DNA of 28,941 nucleotides from a virus, in the IMG/VR virus record IMGVR_UViG_3300049595_003752, positions 76,163 to 105,103 of that record; one strand, written 5' to 3'. The position numbers and the translations under genes were made by a program. Under the pieces are notes generated by a model that did no database searches, was not told where the DNA came from, and saw nothing but the letters and a program-made list of their open reading frames with translations. Of the stretch, positions 7,085-16,679 are shown in pieces (within the stretch, counting starts at the first letter, position 1; every line of letters begins with the position of its first letter).

Positions 7085-8826
7085 TGTCTAAAAAATACAT
7101 AAAAGAGGCTGACGAAAATTTTGATAGTAAAGTTGCTGCCGTAGATGAAAAACTTAAAAACTTAAACGAAAAATTGATAGAACTTAATAAAAGAATATCT
7201 AACAGTAAAACAGAAGCGACGGCAGCAAATTCTCAAGCTAATAAAGCGGTAGGTGTTAATCCTGAGGCTCAAACACAGGATAAAAAAATGAAAATGGCAC
7301 AAGCAGCAAAGTCAATAGCTGATTCAAGGTATTATCAAGAAGAACTTAAAAAAATTAAAAATGAGATTAGTTTGGTAAACCAAGAAAAATCTGATTTATT
7401 AAAAAATAAAAATACTCAAACAGAAAATATAATGGCAAAATTAACAAAAAAAGATATTCTTAAAATGGTTGAATCCAGTGAACCCGCTAGAATGACAAAA
7501 AGAGAATTAGTAGAATCTGTTACTAACAGATTGTTACTATCTGAAGATATGAATGACGATTTAAGACGTAAAATTGAACGTGGTGAACACGATTATTCGG
7601 AACATATAGATCCTGAAACTGTTAAAAGAATGTCTGACGAAATTGTTAGAGCTGCCAAAGAAAATATTGAATCAAGAGGTGGTAGAGCTAACCTTGAGGG
7701 GGCTCAAGAATTAATGTCCCGTGGTTTAATGGGTGCGTTACAAAAAGAAGCACGTCACAAAAGAGAATTAGAACAATTAGCTATTAAATTAGTTAGTGAA
7801 GAATACGGTGTACCCCAAGACGCGGTTGATTTTGAGGCAAAAATTACTGGTCACCCACAGTTAGGTGGAGAAGAAATCCGTAAAACAGGTTTAAAAATGA
7901 GAAAAGGTGATAAGAGACCACCACAAGGTAAAACCGCTGAAGAATTAAAACCTAATGTTACAAAACGTAGATTAATGAATGCGATGATGCATGGTGCAGC
8001 ACGTAAAGGGCAAAATCTTTTCCATATGGCATCAGATGATTTACGTAGAATAGACCCAAGTTTAGCTCAAGATTATAGTAAACTTATGGCTGGTAATGAT
8101 TTTATGTATTGGGCATTAAGTGATGATACAATTGCACAAGAAAGTGAAAGTGGTGTACATGCTGGACAAGTAAAAGTTAGTCTTGCCGGACCAAAACCAA
8201 AAATTATTGCTCAAGGTATGACATTCCCTTTCTTACTTCATGAATTAACAAAAGGTGTGTTAGAATTAATTTCTTTACATGGCCTTGATGTTGATAAAGA
8301 AACAAGAGATTATGTTTTAGACAAAACCGATAATCTTGAATCTGAACCAATGGATATTCGTTTAGGTGTTAAAATTTGGGAAAAACTTTTAGAAACTATG
8401 GATGTTGACGCTTTACCTTATAAGGCTCAAATTTTTACTAGAATGTCTGAATTATCTCCTTCTGAATTTAATAACATTGTTAACGGATTGTTAAATGATT
8501 CTGAACAAGCAAAAGAAAAAGTTAGAGAGATTGTTTATGATGTTATTAGAGAAAATAATGAAGATGATGTTGAACAGGCTATGAAACAATTCCGTGAACC
8601 AGAAGGCCCAAGTCCTGATGATGAAGGCCCAGTAGCACCTGAAGGTCCAGATGATGAAGATGATGAATTAGCAAAACTTTTAGGTAAAAAAGGTGGTGAA
8701 GAAGAAGTTGACGACCCAAGAACTTGGTCTAAACGTGAACTTGAAAATGCTAGAGATGAGGCTTTAGATAATGAAGATTATAAAATGGTGGCTTTTTATC
8801 AAACTATTTTAGATGAAAAGTATTAA
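7084..8826 (+). CDS. Coiled-coil, putative virion-associated protein
   Basis: This is a 580-aa protein. Residues 9-115 form a long coiled coil (heptad-like KLKNLNEKLIELNKRI). Residue 117 starts a segment with two helices of the type found in the candidate capsid-targeting peptides: LTKKDILKMVESSE and MTKRELVESVTNRLLLSED. The central region (about 180-500) looks globular and helical, with FLLHELTKGVLELI. HELTK is not a full HExxH zinc site, so I do not call a protease. The C-terminus is acidic and proline-containing. The N-terminus MSKKYIKEAD has an IxE site. An internal in-frame ATG at 7432 (MAKLTKKD) is an alternative start, but the TAATG overlap with the gene before supports 7084. A terminator follows. 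The specific function is unknown. Confidence 0.7.
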   Translation: MSKKYIKEADENFDSKVAAVDEKLKNLNEKLIELNKRISNSKTEATAANSQANKAVGVNPEAQTQDKKMKMAQAAKSIADSRYYQEELKKIKNEISLVNQEKSDLLKNKNTQTENIMAKLTKKDILKMVESSEPARMTKRELVESVTNRLLLSEDMNDDLRRKIERGEHDYSEHIDPETVKRMSDEIVRAAKENIESRGGRANLEGAQELMSRGLMGALQKEARHKRELEQLAIKLVSEEYGVPQDAVDFEAKITGHPQLGGEEIRKTGLKMRKGDKRPPQGKTAEELKPNVTKRRLMNAMMHGAARKGQNLFHMASDDLRRIDPSLAQDYSKLMAGNDFMYWALSDDTIAQESESGVHAGQVKVSLAGPKPKIIAQGMTFPFLLHELTKGVLELISLHGLDVDKETRDYVLDKTDNLESEPMDIRLGVKIWEKLLETMDVDALPYKAQIFTRMSELSPSEFNNIVNGLLNDSEQAKEKVREIVYDVIRENNEDDVEQAMKQFREPEGPSPDDEGPVAPEGPDDEDDELAKLLGKKGGEEEVDDPRTWSKRELENARDEALDNEDYKMVAFYQTILDEKY

Positions 8827-8879
8827 AAATCTTAGCGTTAGGACCGTTAAGTTATGAAGGTGAAAGCCCTCAAATTAAA

Positions 8880-8908
8880 ACCCATCTTTCGCTCAGATGG
8901 GTTTTTTT
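8880..8908 (+). terminator. Rho-independent terminator
   Basis: The stem ACCCATCT/AGATGGGT has a 7-base loop and is followed by a run of seven T. It ends the 4134-8826 gene group. Confidence 0.9.
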
Positions 8909-8935
8909 ATGCTTTAGTTTCTAATTTAAATTCAG

Positions 8936-8945
8936 ATATTTATTT
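8936..8945 (+). promoter_or_regulatory. ATATTTATTT motif, putative phage promoter
   Basis: It ends 3 nt before the ATG at 8949. The local sequence GATATTTATTT-NNN-ATGAGAAATA is shared with the minus-strand gene starting at 22944. It must restart transcription after the terminator at 8880-8908. Confidence 0.55.
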
Positions 8946-8948
8946 GAT

Positions 8949-11720
8949 ATGAGAAATATATTTTTGTTAGAAGAATTACTTTTAGAAAATAGAATAGATG
9001 ATGTTAAAAAGAAATATCCTAACGTACCTTCTGAAGTTATAGAAGAGTTTGCTAGTAATGACCCTTCTGGTACCAACAAATATTTGGATTGGATGGTTTA
9101 TACCAAGTCTATAGGTTTTCCCGGTATTGGTACGTCAAATGTTATTAAAAATATAAATTTATTTCATAAAAACATTAACAAATTAACCAAAGAATTTTTT
9201 GATGAATTTATTAAAGAAAATAAATTTGAATGGTTACTTACTGATAACTCACCTGTAGCCAAAACTTTTCAAAATATTTATAAAAGTCCTAAAGATATTA
9301 ATACTTACAAAGATTACGGTATTGCTTCAGTAATTTTTAAATCTGTTGATAACGTGTTATCTAAATCTGAGGTTAAAAAATTAGAAGCAAATGTTTTATA
9401 CAACTCTGATGATTTATTAATCATGATTCCTAAATCACATAGAGCATCTTGTTACTACGGAGCTGGAACTAAATGGTGTACAACAAATAAAGAAAGTGAT
9501 AATTATTTTAAAAATTATACTAATAAAGGTACTTTAATTTATGTTATAAATAAAAAAGAACCTGAAACAAACCCTTGGTATAAAACTGCCTTTTTAATTG
9601 AAAAAGAAAATGGTAAAGTTCAAGCCTATGATGCTCCAGACCATCCGACCGATATAAATATTGCGGCAGAAAAATTAGGTGATAATTGGGGAATTATCAG
9701 AGACGTTATTGTAGAATATCTTTATAAAAATGAATTAAAAGGTATTGAAAACCTTTATTTTGGACAAGATTTGATTGCTTGGTTAGAATCCAAAGATATT
9801 GATCCACTTAAAACTTTAAATTCAAATCAATTAATTGAAAAATTGGGTCACAATACTTTAATATCTTATTTAAATAAAAGGGGTATTAATATATACGAAT
9901 ATCTACCGTATAGACAAATATTAGAAATTTATTCGATTCAAAAAATATGGGAAGGTTATAAAAATATCGGTATTAACCCGTTAACCAAAATGTTTATCAA
10001 ACGTAATGACGCAGACGATTTAATTCAGGCAATAAAAAATAAAACCATTTCTTTAGATGAGTTTTTACATTTAAGTTCTGACCCAAAATTTTTAGAATCT
10101 GTTTCAGGTGGTGAAGTACAAGGAACTAAAAACATTTTTACAATAATGAATTTGTTTTTTGGAAGTAGTAGACCGGACGATTGGATGAGTTCTAGAATAG
10201 CACCAGCCTTAATAGAATTATTTAACAATGATGTTGATTTGATATTTGGTTACGCTAAAAACATAGGAGTAAACTTATTCCAAGCTTTAGATGTTAGGGG
10301 TATGAACCATCTTTTAAATAAAAAATTTGATTTTGAAAATGCTTTAAAATATACCTTACAAAATAAAGATTATTTAAAAAGTACTTTAGTTAATTACGGT
10401 TTCCCTAAAAAAGAAGTTATTGAGTATCTTTCTAAACAACCCAACGGAATAGAGTTATTTAAAGAATTAGTTGACAAGGACTTAATAAAAGATTTAAGGA
10501 TAGAAGAAGTTTTACCGTTTTTTAAAGATGACAGAAAAGAAGTTTTTTTATTTTGGTTAAAATCTAAATTTAGAGGCAGGTTTGATGTTGAGGATGTTTT
10601 GGATGCTGCAGGTCCCGAAATAGGTAAAGTTTTTTCAAACATAGAATCTTTTGAAGCTTTTATAAGTGAAAATTATTTACACAAAGATTACGATATTTTA
10701 AAATCTGTTTCCATAAAATCTTTATGGAAAAGTTTTTTCAACAAAGATTTTTATCAATTATATAAAACGTTTTTAGAAAAAGGTAGAGCTAATGAACTAG
10801 ATACTTTGATGTTGATAAAGGCTTATGAAGATGCTCCTGTTGAAGAGGGTACTGGGTTAAAAAATATTGTTTTAGAAAGAGCTCATTATGAATTAAAAGG
10901 CGATAACAGATGTAAATTAGAAACTAGAGACGGTGTTGATTATATCATTTTTGAAGATTTGGACCGTGTTTTAGGGTTATTTGATGATAATGCTGATTAT
11001 TACAGTGTCCTATCAAGTAGTTTTAACCCTGATACTTATGAAAATTTTTCTGATATAAGTTATTTTTTAGACAATGAAATCACAATTAAAGTAATTAAAG
11101 ATTACCTAATGGATAATTTTAGAGAAAAAAAGGTGGGTTTAAATTTAGACTGGTTGGAAGATTTTGATGATTTAGGTGATAGAATTAAAATAGACGACAT
11201 CAACGATAAATTTTATTTTAAATTATATGATGAATTAATTCAGGGGATGTCTGGTTATAATATATTAGTATTAGTTGAAAACTCACCTGAATTAAAAAAA
11301 CTTAAAGAAGTAATTGAATCGTCTTACAGTATTGTTTATAAAGATTTACTTAGGAAAGAACTTAAAGATGAGTTGACATCGAAAATGGAAGGTATTTTTG
11401 GTGATGATTTTATGCGAACTAAAAAAATTCAAAATAAATATAAAGAACCGAAAACTGTTTATGAATTTAGGTATGATTATTTAATGGATGATATTATCAC
11501 TTTTGCTGATGATTTTGTTTTTTATGAAGAAGAACTACCCAATTCGGTTTATGATTTAATTGTATCGTTAATGGAGAATAATAAAGGTAGGTTTGACGGT
11601 ACTGTTAGTTTAGATTTAGAATATGTTATGGAAATTTGGTCCCCGTATGAAAATCAGGAATTGTTTTTAGAAACTTTTACCAATGAACTATATCAAACCC
11701 TAAGTAAATCCGAAGATTAG
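8949..11720 (+). CDS. Large GxGTKWC-motif phage protein (paralog of 28155-28913)
   Basis: This is a 923-aa protein. The first ~230 residues are related to the 252-aa minus-strand protein at the right end of the window: both have NDPSxTNKYLxxMV, then a KSxVKKxE helix, then Y(G)xxTKWC (YGAGTKWC at about 170-177 here), then a YFxxYTxxG(T/V)L segment. This TKWC module is widespread in phages but has no function that I know. The remaining ~690 residues are helical and acidic, possibly repeats, with no motif I can name. The N-terminus MRNIFLLEELLLENR carries LLE-type processing sites. The start is fixed by an ATATTTATTT motif 3 nt upstream and by the homology. It stands alone between a terminator and the terminase promoter motif. 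A role as an internal or tail-associated protein is a guess. Confidence 0.75.
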   Translation: MRNIFLLEELLLENRIDDVKKKYPNVPSEVIEEFASNDPSGTNKYLDWMVYTKSIGFPGIGTSNVIKNINLFHKNINKLTKEFFDEFIKENKFEWLLTDNSPVAKTFQNIYKSPKDINTYKDYGIASVIFKSVDNVLSKSEVKKLEANVLYNSDDLLIMIPKSHRASCYYGAGTKWCTTNKESDNYFKNYTNKGTLIYVINKKEPETNPWYKTAFLIEKENGKVQAYDAPDHPTDINIAAEKLGDNWGIIRDVIVEYLYKNELKGIENLYFGQDLIAWLESKDIDPLKTLNSNQLIEKLGHNTLISYLNKRGINIYEYLPYRQILEIYSIQKIWEGYKNIGINPLTKMFIKRNDADDLIQAIKNKTISLDEFLHLSSDPKFLESVSGGEVQGTKNIFTIMNLFFGSSRPDDWMSSRIAPALIELFNNDVDLIFGYAKNIGVNLFQALDVRGMNHLLNKKFDFENALKYTLQNKDYLKSTLVNYGFPKKEVIEYLSKQPNGIELFKELVDKDLIKDLRIEEVLPFFKDDRKEVFLFWLKSKFRGRFDVEDVLDAAGPEIGKVFSNIESFEAFISENYLHKDYDILKSVSIKSLWKSFFNKDFYQLYKTFLEKGRANELDTLMLIKAYEDAPVEEGTGLKNIVLERAHYELKGDNRCKLETRDGVDYIIFEDLDRVLGLFDDNADYYSVLSSSFNPDTYENFSDISYFLDNEITIKVIKDYLMDNFREKKVGLNLDWLEDFDDLGDRIKIDDINDKFYFKLYDELIQGMSGYNILVLVENSPELKKLKEVIESSYSIVYKDLLRKELKDELTSKMEGIFGDDFMRTKKIQNKYKEPKTVYEFRYDYLMDDIITFADDFVFYEEELPNSVYDLIVSLMENNKGRFDGTVSLDLEYVMEIWSPYENQELFLETFTNELYQTLSKSED

Positions 11721-11739
11721 GACTTAAATAATGTTCTTG

Positions 11740-11749
11740 ATATTTATAT
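11740..11749 (+). promoter_or_regulatory. ATATTTATAT motif before terminase gene
   Basis: It lies 19 nt upstream of the terminase ATG. It is inside an imperfect inverted repeat (11733-11760: GTTCTTGATAT ... ATATCAAAAGAAC with a two-base bulge), so the site could also be an operator or a 5' hairpin. Confidence 0.5.
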
Positions 11750-11768
11750 ATCAAAAGAACGTTATATT

Positions 11769-13598
11769 ATGTCAAATGTACCACAAAATAAGGCTCAAAA
11801 ATTAATGGAGATTGGAAAGTCCATGAAGGACCCAATTTATGCCATTGAGAACTATCTTGAGACTTTTGATCAAACACAAAAAAGTTTTGTCAGATTTAAA
11901 TTATTTCCCAAACAAAAAGAATTAATAACGGCGTATAAAAACAACCGTTTTAATATAGTGATGAAACCCCGTCAGGCTGGTGTTTCTACTACAACAGCAG
12001 CTTATATAGCTGTTATGACAGCATTAGCTGACCCAAACAATCCACAAAGGGTTCTTATTTTAGCCAATAAACAAGAAACAGCGATTGAGTTTCTTAAAAA
12101 AATTAAAGATTTTACTTCACAAATACCAACATGGATGAATGTTTGGACATCAGGAAATGATGATTCTTGGTACGATGCTGAAAAAAACTCTGCAAAACAT
12201 TATCGTTTAAAAAATGGTTCTGAAATTAAAGCAGTGGCAACTTCTTTAGATGCGTTACGTGGTTATACACCTACGTTACTTGTTATGGATGAGGCGGCTT
12301 ATATTGAGGGTGGTGAAGAAGTTTACGCGGCAGCTCAACCAGCTTTATCGACGGGTGGTGGAGCCATTCTTATTAGTACACCTAATGGTATGGACCCATT
12401 ATACTATAAAACTTACATGTCAGCTAAAACTAAAGATAAAACAAACAATCCTTTTAATATCGTTGAAATGAGATGGTTCCAAGACCCACGTTATAATAAG
12501 GGTATGGTTTGGCAGAAAAAAGATGAAGTGGGTGAAGTAATAGAAGAAAAGGTTGACATGGACTACGCAAATTTTGAACAGTTAGAGTCTGAAGGTTGGC
12601 AACCAACTGCCCCTTGGTTTGAGATGATGTGTGGTCAGTTAAATAATAACCCAAGAACTATTGCACAAGAGTTATTATGTGCATTTAACGGTTCGGGTGA
12701 TAATGTTATAAACTCAAAATACGTTGAGTATCAAAAGAAAAATAACGTCAAAGACCCTATTAGAACTGAATGGTTAGACGGTAACATGTGGATATGGGAA
12801 GACCCACAATTAGGTCACGAATATATTTTATCTGTCGATGCCGCTTCTGGTTCGGCTGATGACTTCGCATCTATTTGTGTTATGGATTTTACTACAGGTC
12901 ACCAAGTTGCTGAATATCACGGTAAAATTGCACCCGATACTTTGGGTGAAATCGCGGTAGAATATGGTAATCGATATGAGGCATTTGTGGTTGTTGATAT
13001 TACGGGTGGTTATGGTGTGTCTTCAGTTTTAAAAATGATTGAGATGGGTTATTCTTCTAAAAAAATGTATTATGACGTTGTTTTAGGTATTGATTCTGTT
13101 ACAAACAATAAAAATTTAGAAAGACATATGAGAGATGGTAAATTACCTGGTCTAAACTTTCAAAAAAATAGAAATACTATTATTACTAAATTAGAAGAGG
13201 CTGTTAGATTAGATTCTTTTAAAGTACGTTCTATTAGGTCTATTGCTGAAATGGATACATTTGTATTTAAAAACGGTCGTCCTGACCATATGAAAGGTTA
13301 CCACGATGATTTATTAATGGCAATAGCGATGTGTTGTTTTGTATCTCAAACTTCTTTTAAAGATTTTGAAAAAAGTAAGGGTCAAACTAAAGCGATGTTA
13401 GATTCTTGGGTTGTTTCAACCAACACTAGTGAAACAGTTGACGCATTAAATACTTCAGAATATAACGCAGTAGTTAATAGAGAAGCGACAGCAAAACAAG
13501 TACAACATGCTTTATCTGAACATAATTGGGTTTTTGCTGGTATGAAAGGTTTTAAGGACATGGATAAAAACAAAAAAATAATAAATAGAAGAAGTTAA
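11769..13598 (+). CDS. terL: Terminase large subunit (T4 gp17-like)
   Basis: This 609-aa protein is almost exactly the length of T4 gp17 (610). It is the ATP-driven DNA-packaging motor and headful nuclease that docks on the portal. The ATPase domain shows Walker A KPRQAGVST (66-74), Walker B LLVMDEAA (about 170-177, with the catalytic Glu) and the coupling motif ISTPNG. The RNase H-like nuclease domain shows SVDAASG (about 357), VVVDITGG (about 407) and HDDLLMAIA (about 512), which supply the three acidic metal ligands. All key residues look intact. It is followed 86 bases later by the portal gene. T4 tail genes 18 and 19, which separate the two in T4, are absent here. No small terminase is recognisable in the window. 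Confidence 0.97.
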   Translation: MSNVPQNKAQKLMEIGKSMKDPIYAIENYLETFDQTQKSFVRFKLFPKQKELITAYKNNRFNIVMKPRQAGVSTTTAAYIAVMTALADPNNPQRVLILANKQETAIEFLKKIKDFTSQIPTWMNVWTSGNDDSWYDAEKNSAKHYRLKNGSEIKAVATSLDALRGYTPTLLVMDEAAYIEGGEEVYAAAQPALSTGGGAILISTPNGMDPLYYKTYMSAKTKDKTNNPFNIVEMRWFQDPRYNKGMVWQKKDEVGEVIEEKVDMDYANFEQLESEGWQPTAPWFEMMCGQLNNNPRTIAQELLCAFNGSGDNVINSKYVEYQKKNNVKDPIRTEWLDGNMWIWEDPQLGHEYILSVDAASGSADDFASICVMDFTTGHQVAEYHGKIAPDTLGEIAVEYGNRYEAFVVVDITGGYGVSSVLKMIEMGYSSKKMYYDVVLGIDSVTNNKNLERHMRDGKLPGLNFQKNRNTIITKLEEAVRLDSFKVRSIRSIAEMDTFVFKNGRPDHMKGYHDDLLMAIAMCCFVSQTSFKDFEKSKGQTKAMLDSWVVSTNTSETVDALNTSEYNAVVNREATAKQVQHALSEHNWVFAGMKGFKDMDKNKKIINRRS

Positions 13599-13639
13599 TA
13601 CATTCACATTTAAAGATAGATGGTTTACTTTTAGTATGA

Positions 13640-13649
13640 ATATTTATTT
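13640..13649 (+). promoter_or_regulatory. ATATTTATTT motif before portal gene
   Basis: It lies in the terminase-portal gap, 35 nt upstream of the portal ATG. Confidence 0.45.
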
Positions 13650-13684
13650 CTAAATATAATATAACAAGGTTTGAAAATTAATTA

Positions 13685-15610
13685 ATGGCCGACAATAAAG
13701 ATTTAACAGTATATCAGAAATTATTTTACCTTTTTGGTCAAAATAAAAAACCTGAAAGAACTACCCCAAAATATAGTTTTGGTGACGGTGATTTAATCAC
13801 CATGCAATCAAAACAAGATTACGATAAACAAAAATTAGAATTACAACAAAAAAGTTATCTTGAGTCGCAATGGCAAAGAGTAGATAATGAACTTTATCAA
13901 AAAGCTGTTTACTATGAGACCTCAAGAATTGCTTCATATATGGATTATGAGGCTATGGAATTTACACCTGAAATTTCTGCCGCTTTAGATATTATGGCAG
14001 AAGAATCTTGTACACCAAGTGAACAAGGTAAAGTACTTACCATACAATCAAACTCTAAAAGAGTTAAAAATGTTTTAGAAGATTTATTTTACAACGTAGT
14101 TGATATTCAAACTAATTTACCAATGTGGACTCGTAATACATGTAAGTATGGTGATAATTTTGTTTTCTTAAAAATTGATAATAAAAGAGGTATTATAGGT
14201 TCTTCACAATTAACTAATATTGAAATAGAACGTAAAGAAGAGGGTATGTTTCCTACACAAAAAGAAGGTAACACAACACCTATGCAAGAACAAAAGAAAA
14301 AACAAGTTATATTTCATTGGCGTGAAAAGGCCATGGATTTTAACCCATGGGAGATTGCACATTTTCGTTTATTAGGTGATGATAGACGTTTACCTTACGG
14401 TACTTCGGTGTTGGAAAAGGCTAGACGTATTTGGAAACAAATGTTATTATCTGAAGATGCGATGTTAGTTTATCGTGTTGTTAGAGCACCTGAAAGACGT
14501 GTATTTAAAATTTATGTCGGTAACATTGATGATAAAGATGTTGATGCTTATGTACAAAAAGTAGCTAATAAATTTAAAAGACAACAAATTGTTGACCAAA
14601 AAACAGGACAGGTTGATTTACGTTACAACACATTAGCTGTAGATCAAGATTATTTCGTTCCTGTTCGTGACCCTAACGCACCAAACCCAATAGATACTTT
14701 GGCGGGTGCTAGTAATTTAGATCAAATTGCTGACATTGAGTATATTCAAAAGAAATTATTAACAGCGCTTAGAGTACCTAAAGCATTTTTAGGTTTTGAT
14801 GAATCTCCTGGTGACGGTAAAAATTTAGCTTTATTAGATATTCGTTTCGCTAGAACAATTAATAGAATTCAACAATCTATGATTCAAGAATTGAATAAAT
14901 TAGCTATTATTCATTTATTTATTTTAGGGTTTACTGATGATTTAAATAATTTTACTTTAAATCTTACTAACCCATCTACTCAGGGTGAAATGTTAAAAGT
15001 TGAACAATGGAAAGAAAAAGTTCTTCTTTATAAAGATTTAGTGACTCAAGTTGATGGTGGTATAGCTCCTTCATCACATACTTGGGCTAAGAAAAATATT
15101 TTTAATTGGACCGATGAGGAAATTAAAACCGACCTTGAACAACAAATGATGGAGAGAGCTGCATCTAAAGAATTAGAAAACACACCTGAAGTTGTTAAGA
15201 AAACAGGTTTCTTTGATAGGGTTACTAAACTTTATGGTGAAATTGGTGGACCTACTCCTGCAGCTGGAGCTGAAGGTGGTGGGGTTGAAGAAGGTGGAGC
15301 TGAAGCTGGCGGTGGATTTGGTGGCGGAGGAGGATTTGGTGGTGGTGGCCTTGAACTAGGTGGTGGTGAAGAAATTGGTGGTGGAGCTGAAGTTGGTGAA
15401 GAAGGTGGTGAAGAAGGTGGTGGGGCTGAAACCGGATTTGGTGAAAGTTTTCGTTATAAAGACAAATCAATTATCGATAAGTTATTAATGGAGGGTAGAA
15501 GAAAAAATGAGGATATTATGATGATGACCGAAGGAATTAAAAATTTAATAGGTGAAGAAGAAGAAAATAGTGACAAAGATTTAGATGACTTTAATTTATT
15601 ACAAGATTAA
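13685..15610 (+). CDS. gp20: Portal vertex protein (T4 gp20-like)
   Basis: This 641-aa protein is longer than T4 gp20 (524). The N-terminal part has the portal-type segments YMDYEAMEFTPEISAALD and LDIMAEE, then MWTRNTCKYGDNFVFL, FRLLGDDRRLPYGTSVLE and LRVPKAFLGFDE, all of which fit the T4-type portal family. It forms the dodecameric ring at the head vertex through which DNA is packaged. The extra length lies at the C-terminus: residues about 520-580 are almost purely Gly/Glu/Ala (GGGFGGGGGFGGGG), followed by a short helical tail. The order terminase-portal-core-protease-scaffold-capsid supports the call. Confidence 0.95.
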   Translation: MADNKDLTVYQKLFYLFGQNKKPERTTPKYSFGDGDLITMQSKQDYDKQKLELQQKSYLESQWQRVDNELYQKAVYYETSRIASYMDYEAMEFTPEISAALDIMAEESCTPSEQGKVLTIQSNSKRVKNVLEDLFYNVVDIQTNLPMWTRNTCKYGDNFVFLKIDNKRGIIGSSQLTNIEIERKEEGMFPTQKEGNTTPMQEQKKKQVIFHWREKAMDFNPWEIAHFRLLGDDRRLPYGTSVLEKARRIWKQMLLSEDAMLVYRVVRAPERRVFKIYVGNIDDKDVDAYVQKVANKFKRQQIVDQKTGQVDLRYNTLAVDQDYFVPVRDPNAPNPIDTLAGASNLDQIADIEYIQKKLLTALRVPKAFLGFDESPGDGKNLALLDIRFARTINRIQQSMIQELNKLAIIHLFILGFTDDLNNFTLNLTNPSTQGEMLKVEQWKEKVLLYKDLVTQVDGGIAPSSHTWAKKNIFNWTDEEIKTDLEQQMMERAASKELENTPEVVKKTGFFDRVTKLYGEIGGPTPAAGAEGGGVEEGGAEAGGGFGGGGGFGGGGLELGGGEEIGGGAEVGEEGGEEGGGAETGFGESFRYKDKSIIDKLLMEGRRKNEDIMMMTEGIKNLIGEEEENSDKDLDDFNLLQD

Positions 15611-15612
15611 TA

Positions 15613-15622
15613 ATATTTATAT
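15613..15622 (+). promoter_or_regulatory. ATATTTATAT motif, putative phage promoter
   Basis: It begins 2 bases after the portal stop codon and lies 14 nt before the ATG at 15637. Confidence 0.45.
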
Positions 15623-15636
15623 ATTAAAAGCTAAAA

Positions 15637-16407
15637 ATGAATTTCGGTATAATTAAAAACACATACGCAAAATCCCTAATAGATTCATACATAAACGAAT
15701 CAAAAGGAGGTAACAAAAAGAAATATAAAGAATTTATTAAAAGTATTTCTGAAAGTCCTATTCTAAGAACACAGTTTATTGTTTATAAAAACATTGAGAA
15801 CGGTTGTTTTGACTCAGAAGTTAATGCCACTGAATATTTAAAAGAAAATATTTCATTATTTAATGAGTTTGGTAAAAAAGATATCATTAAAGAAAATGAA
15901 AAGTTAGGTAATAAAATAAAAATTACTTCTTTTGGTTATGAATTAAAACAGTTACACGAATCTTTAAATGATTTAATTGTTTTAGAAAAAAAGGCTGAAA
16001 CTATTAATAAAATCCACAATTCTTTTGAGTACGTTAAAAAATGGTTACTTTCACCTAAAAAAATTAACGAATCGACAAGTAATGTAAAACCTGTTGATGC
16101 TAATAAATTTTTAGATATTGTAACTAAAAAATATAACGAAAAGTATTCTAATATTTCTGAAGAAGAAAAAAAAGTTTTAAAAACTATTCTTTCTACAAAT
16201 GATATAGAAAAAGAAAGTTTATTAAAAGACATGGTTAAAGAATCTATCACACTTATCAACAACTCTTTAAAACAATTTGGTGATAATTTAGAAATTAAAT
16301 CTAAATTATTAGAGGCTAAAGATGTTGTTTATAATTTAGAGTATAACAAGGACTCTTTTAAAGAAGATATTTTAAAAGTTTACGAACTTAAAACAAATTT
16401 AAGTTAA
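15637..16407 (+). CDS. Putative prohead core/internal protein
   Basis: This is a 256-aa, Lys/Glu/Asn-rich, wholly helical-looking protein with no recognised family. It follows the portal gene directly, where T4 has the small prohead-core genes 67 and 68. Its N-terminus (SLIDSYINESKGG, cleavage possible after INE at about residue 21) fits the T4 prohead-protease site (I/L)xE followed by a small residue. I therefore infer a core or internal protein processed during head maturation. Position and N-terminal motif are the only support. No cysteine motif or membrane segment is visible. Confidence 0.6.
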   Translation: MNFGIIKNTYAKSLIDSYINESKGGNKKKYKEFIKSISESPILRTQFIVYKNIENGCFDSEVNATEYLKENISLFNEFGKKDIIKENEKLGNKIKITSFGYELKQLHESLNDLIVLEKKAETINKIHNSFEYVKKWLLSPKKINESTSNVKPVDANKFLDIVTKKYNEKYSNISEEEKKVLKTILSTNDIEKESLLKDMVKESITLINNSLKQFGDNLEIKSKLLEAKDVVYNLEYNKDSFKEDILKVYELKTNLS

Positions 16408-16432
16408 TAACAAATTTTAAAACCCGTTTCTA

Positions 16433-16678
16433 ATGATTAAAACAGAATCAGAAAATTTAGTAAAGTTACGTCAAATAGTAAAAGAAATCGAATCTAAAGA
16501 ATTTGATTTTGGTGATGATAAAGATTATCAGAGACTTATTGAAAGTGTTGATAGTTTGATACATAATGAAATGGGTAAGATTAATTGTGAAACTAATAAA
16601 GATTGTAAAATAAAATCTTACGAAACTTTATTCACGTCTATTATAACAATTTTAGAAGGTAGTAAACATTTAATTTAA
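16433..16678 (+). CDS. Small hypothetical protein in head-gene cluster
   Basis: This is an 81-aa mostly helical, acidic protein (EIESKEFDFGDDKDYQRLIE) with two cysteines close together (CETNKDC). I recognise no family. It lies 25 bases after the putative core protein and one base before the next start, so it is probably in the same transcript. No signal peptide is seen. Confidence 0.6.
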   Translation: MIKTESENLVKLRQIVKEIESKEFDFGDDKDYQRLIESVDSLIHNEMGKINCETNKDCKIKSYETLFTSIITILEGSKHLI

Positions 16679-16679
16679 A

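Noticed and set aside
8221-8270. Possible zinc protease motif HELTKG in the 580-aa protein
   Set aside because: The second His of HExxH is missing (Lys instead) and no third ligand pattern is seen.
9274-9283. ATATTTATAA inside the 923-aa gene as a promoter
   Set aside because: It lies within coding sequence (NIYK codons) with no gene start following. Likely chance in AT-rich DNA.
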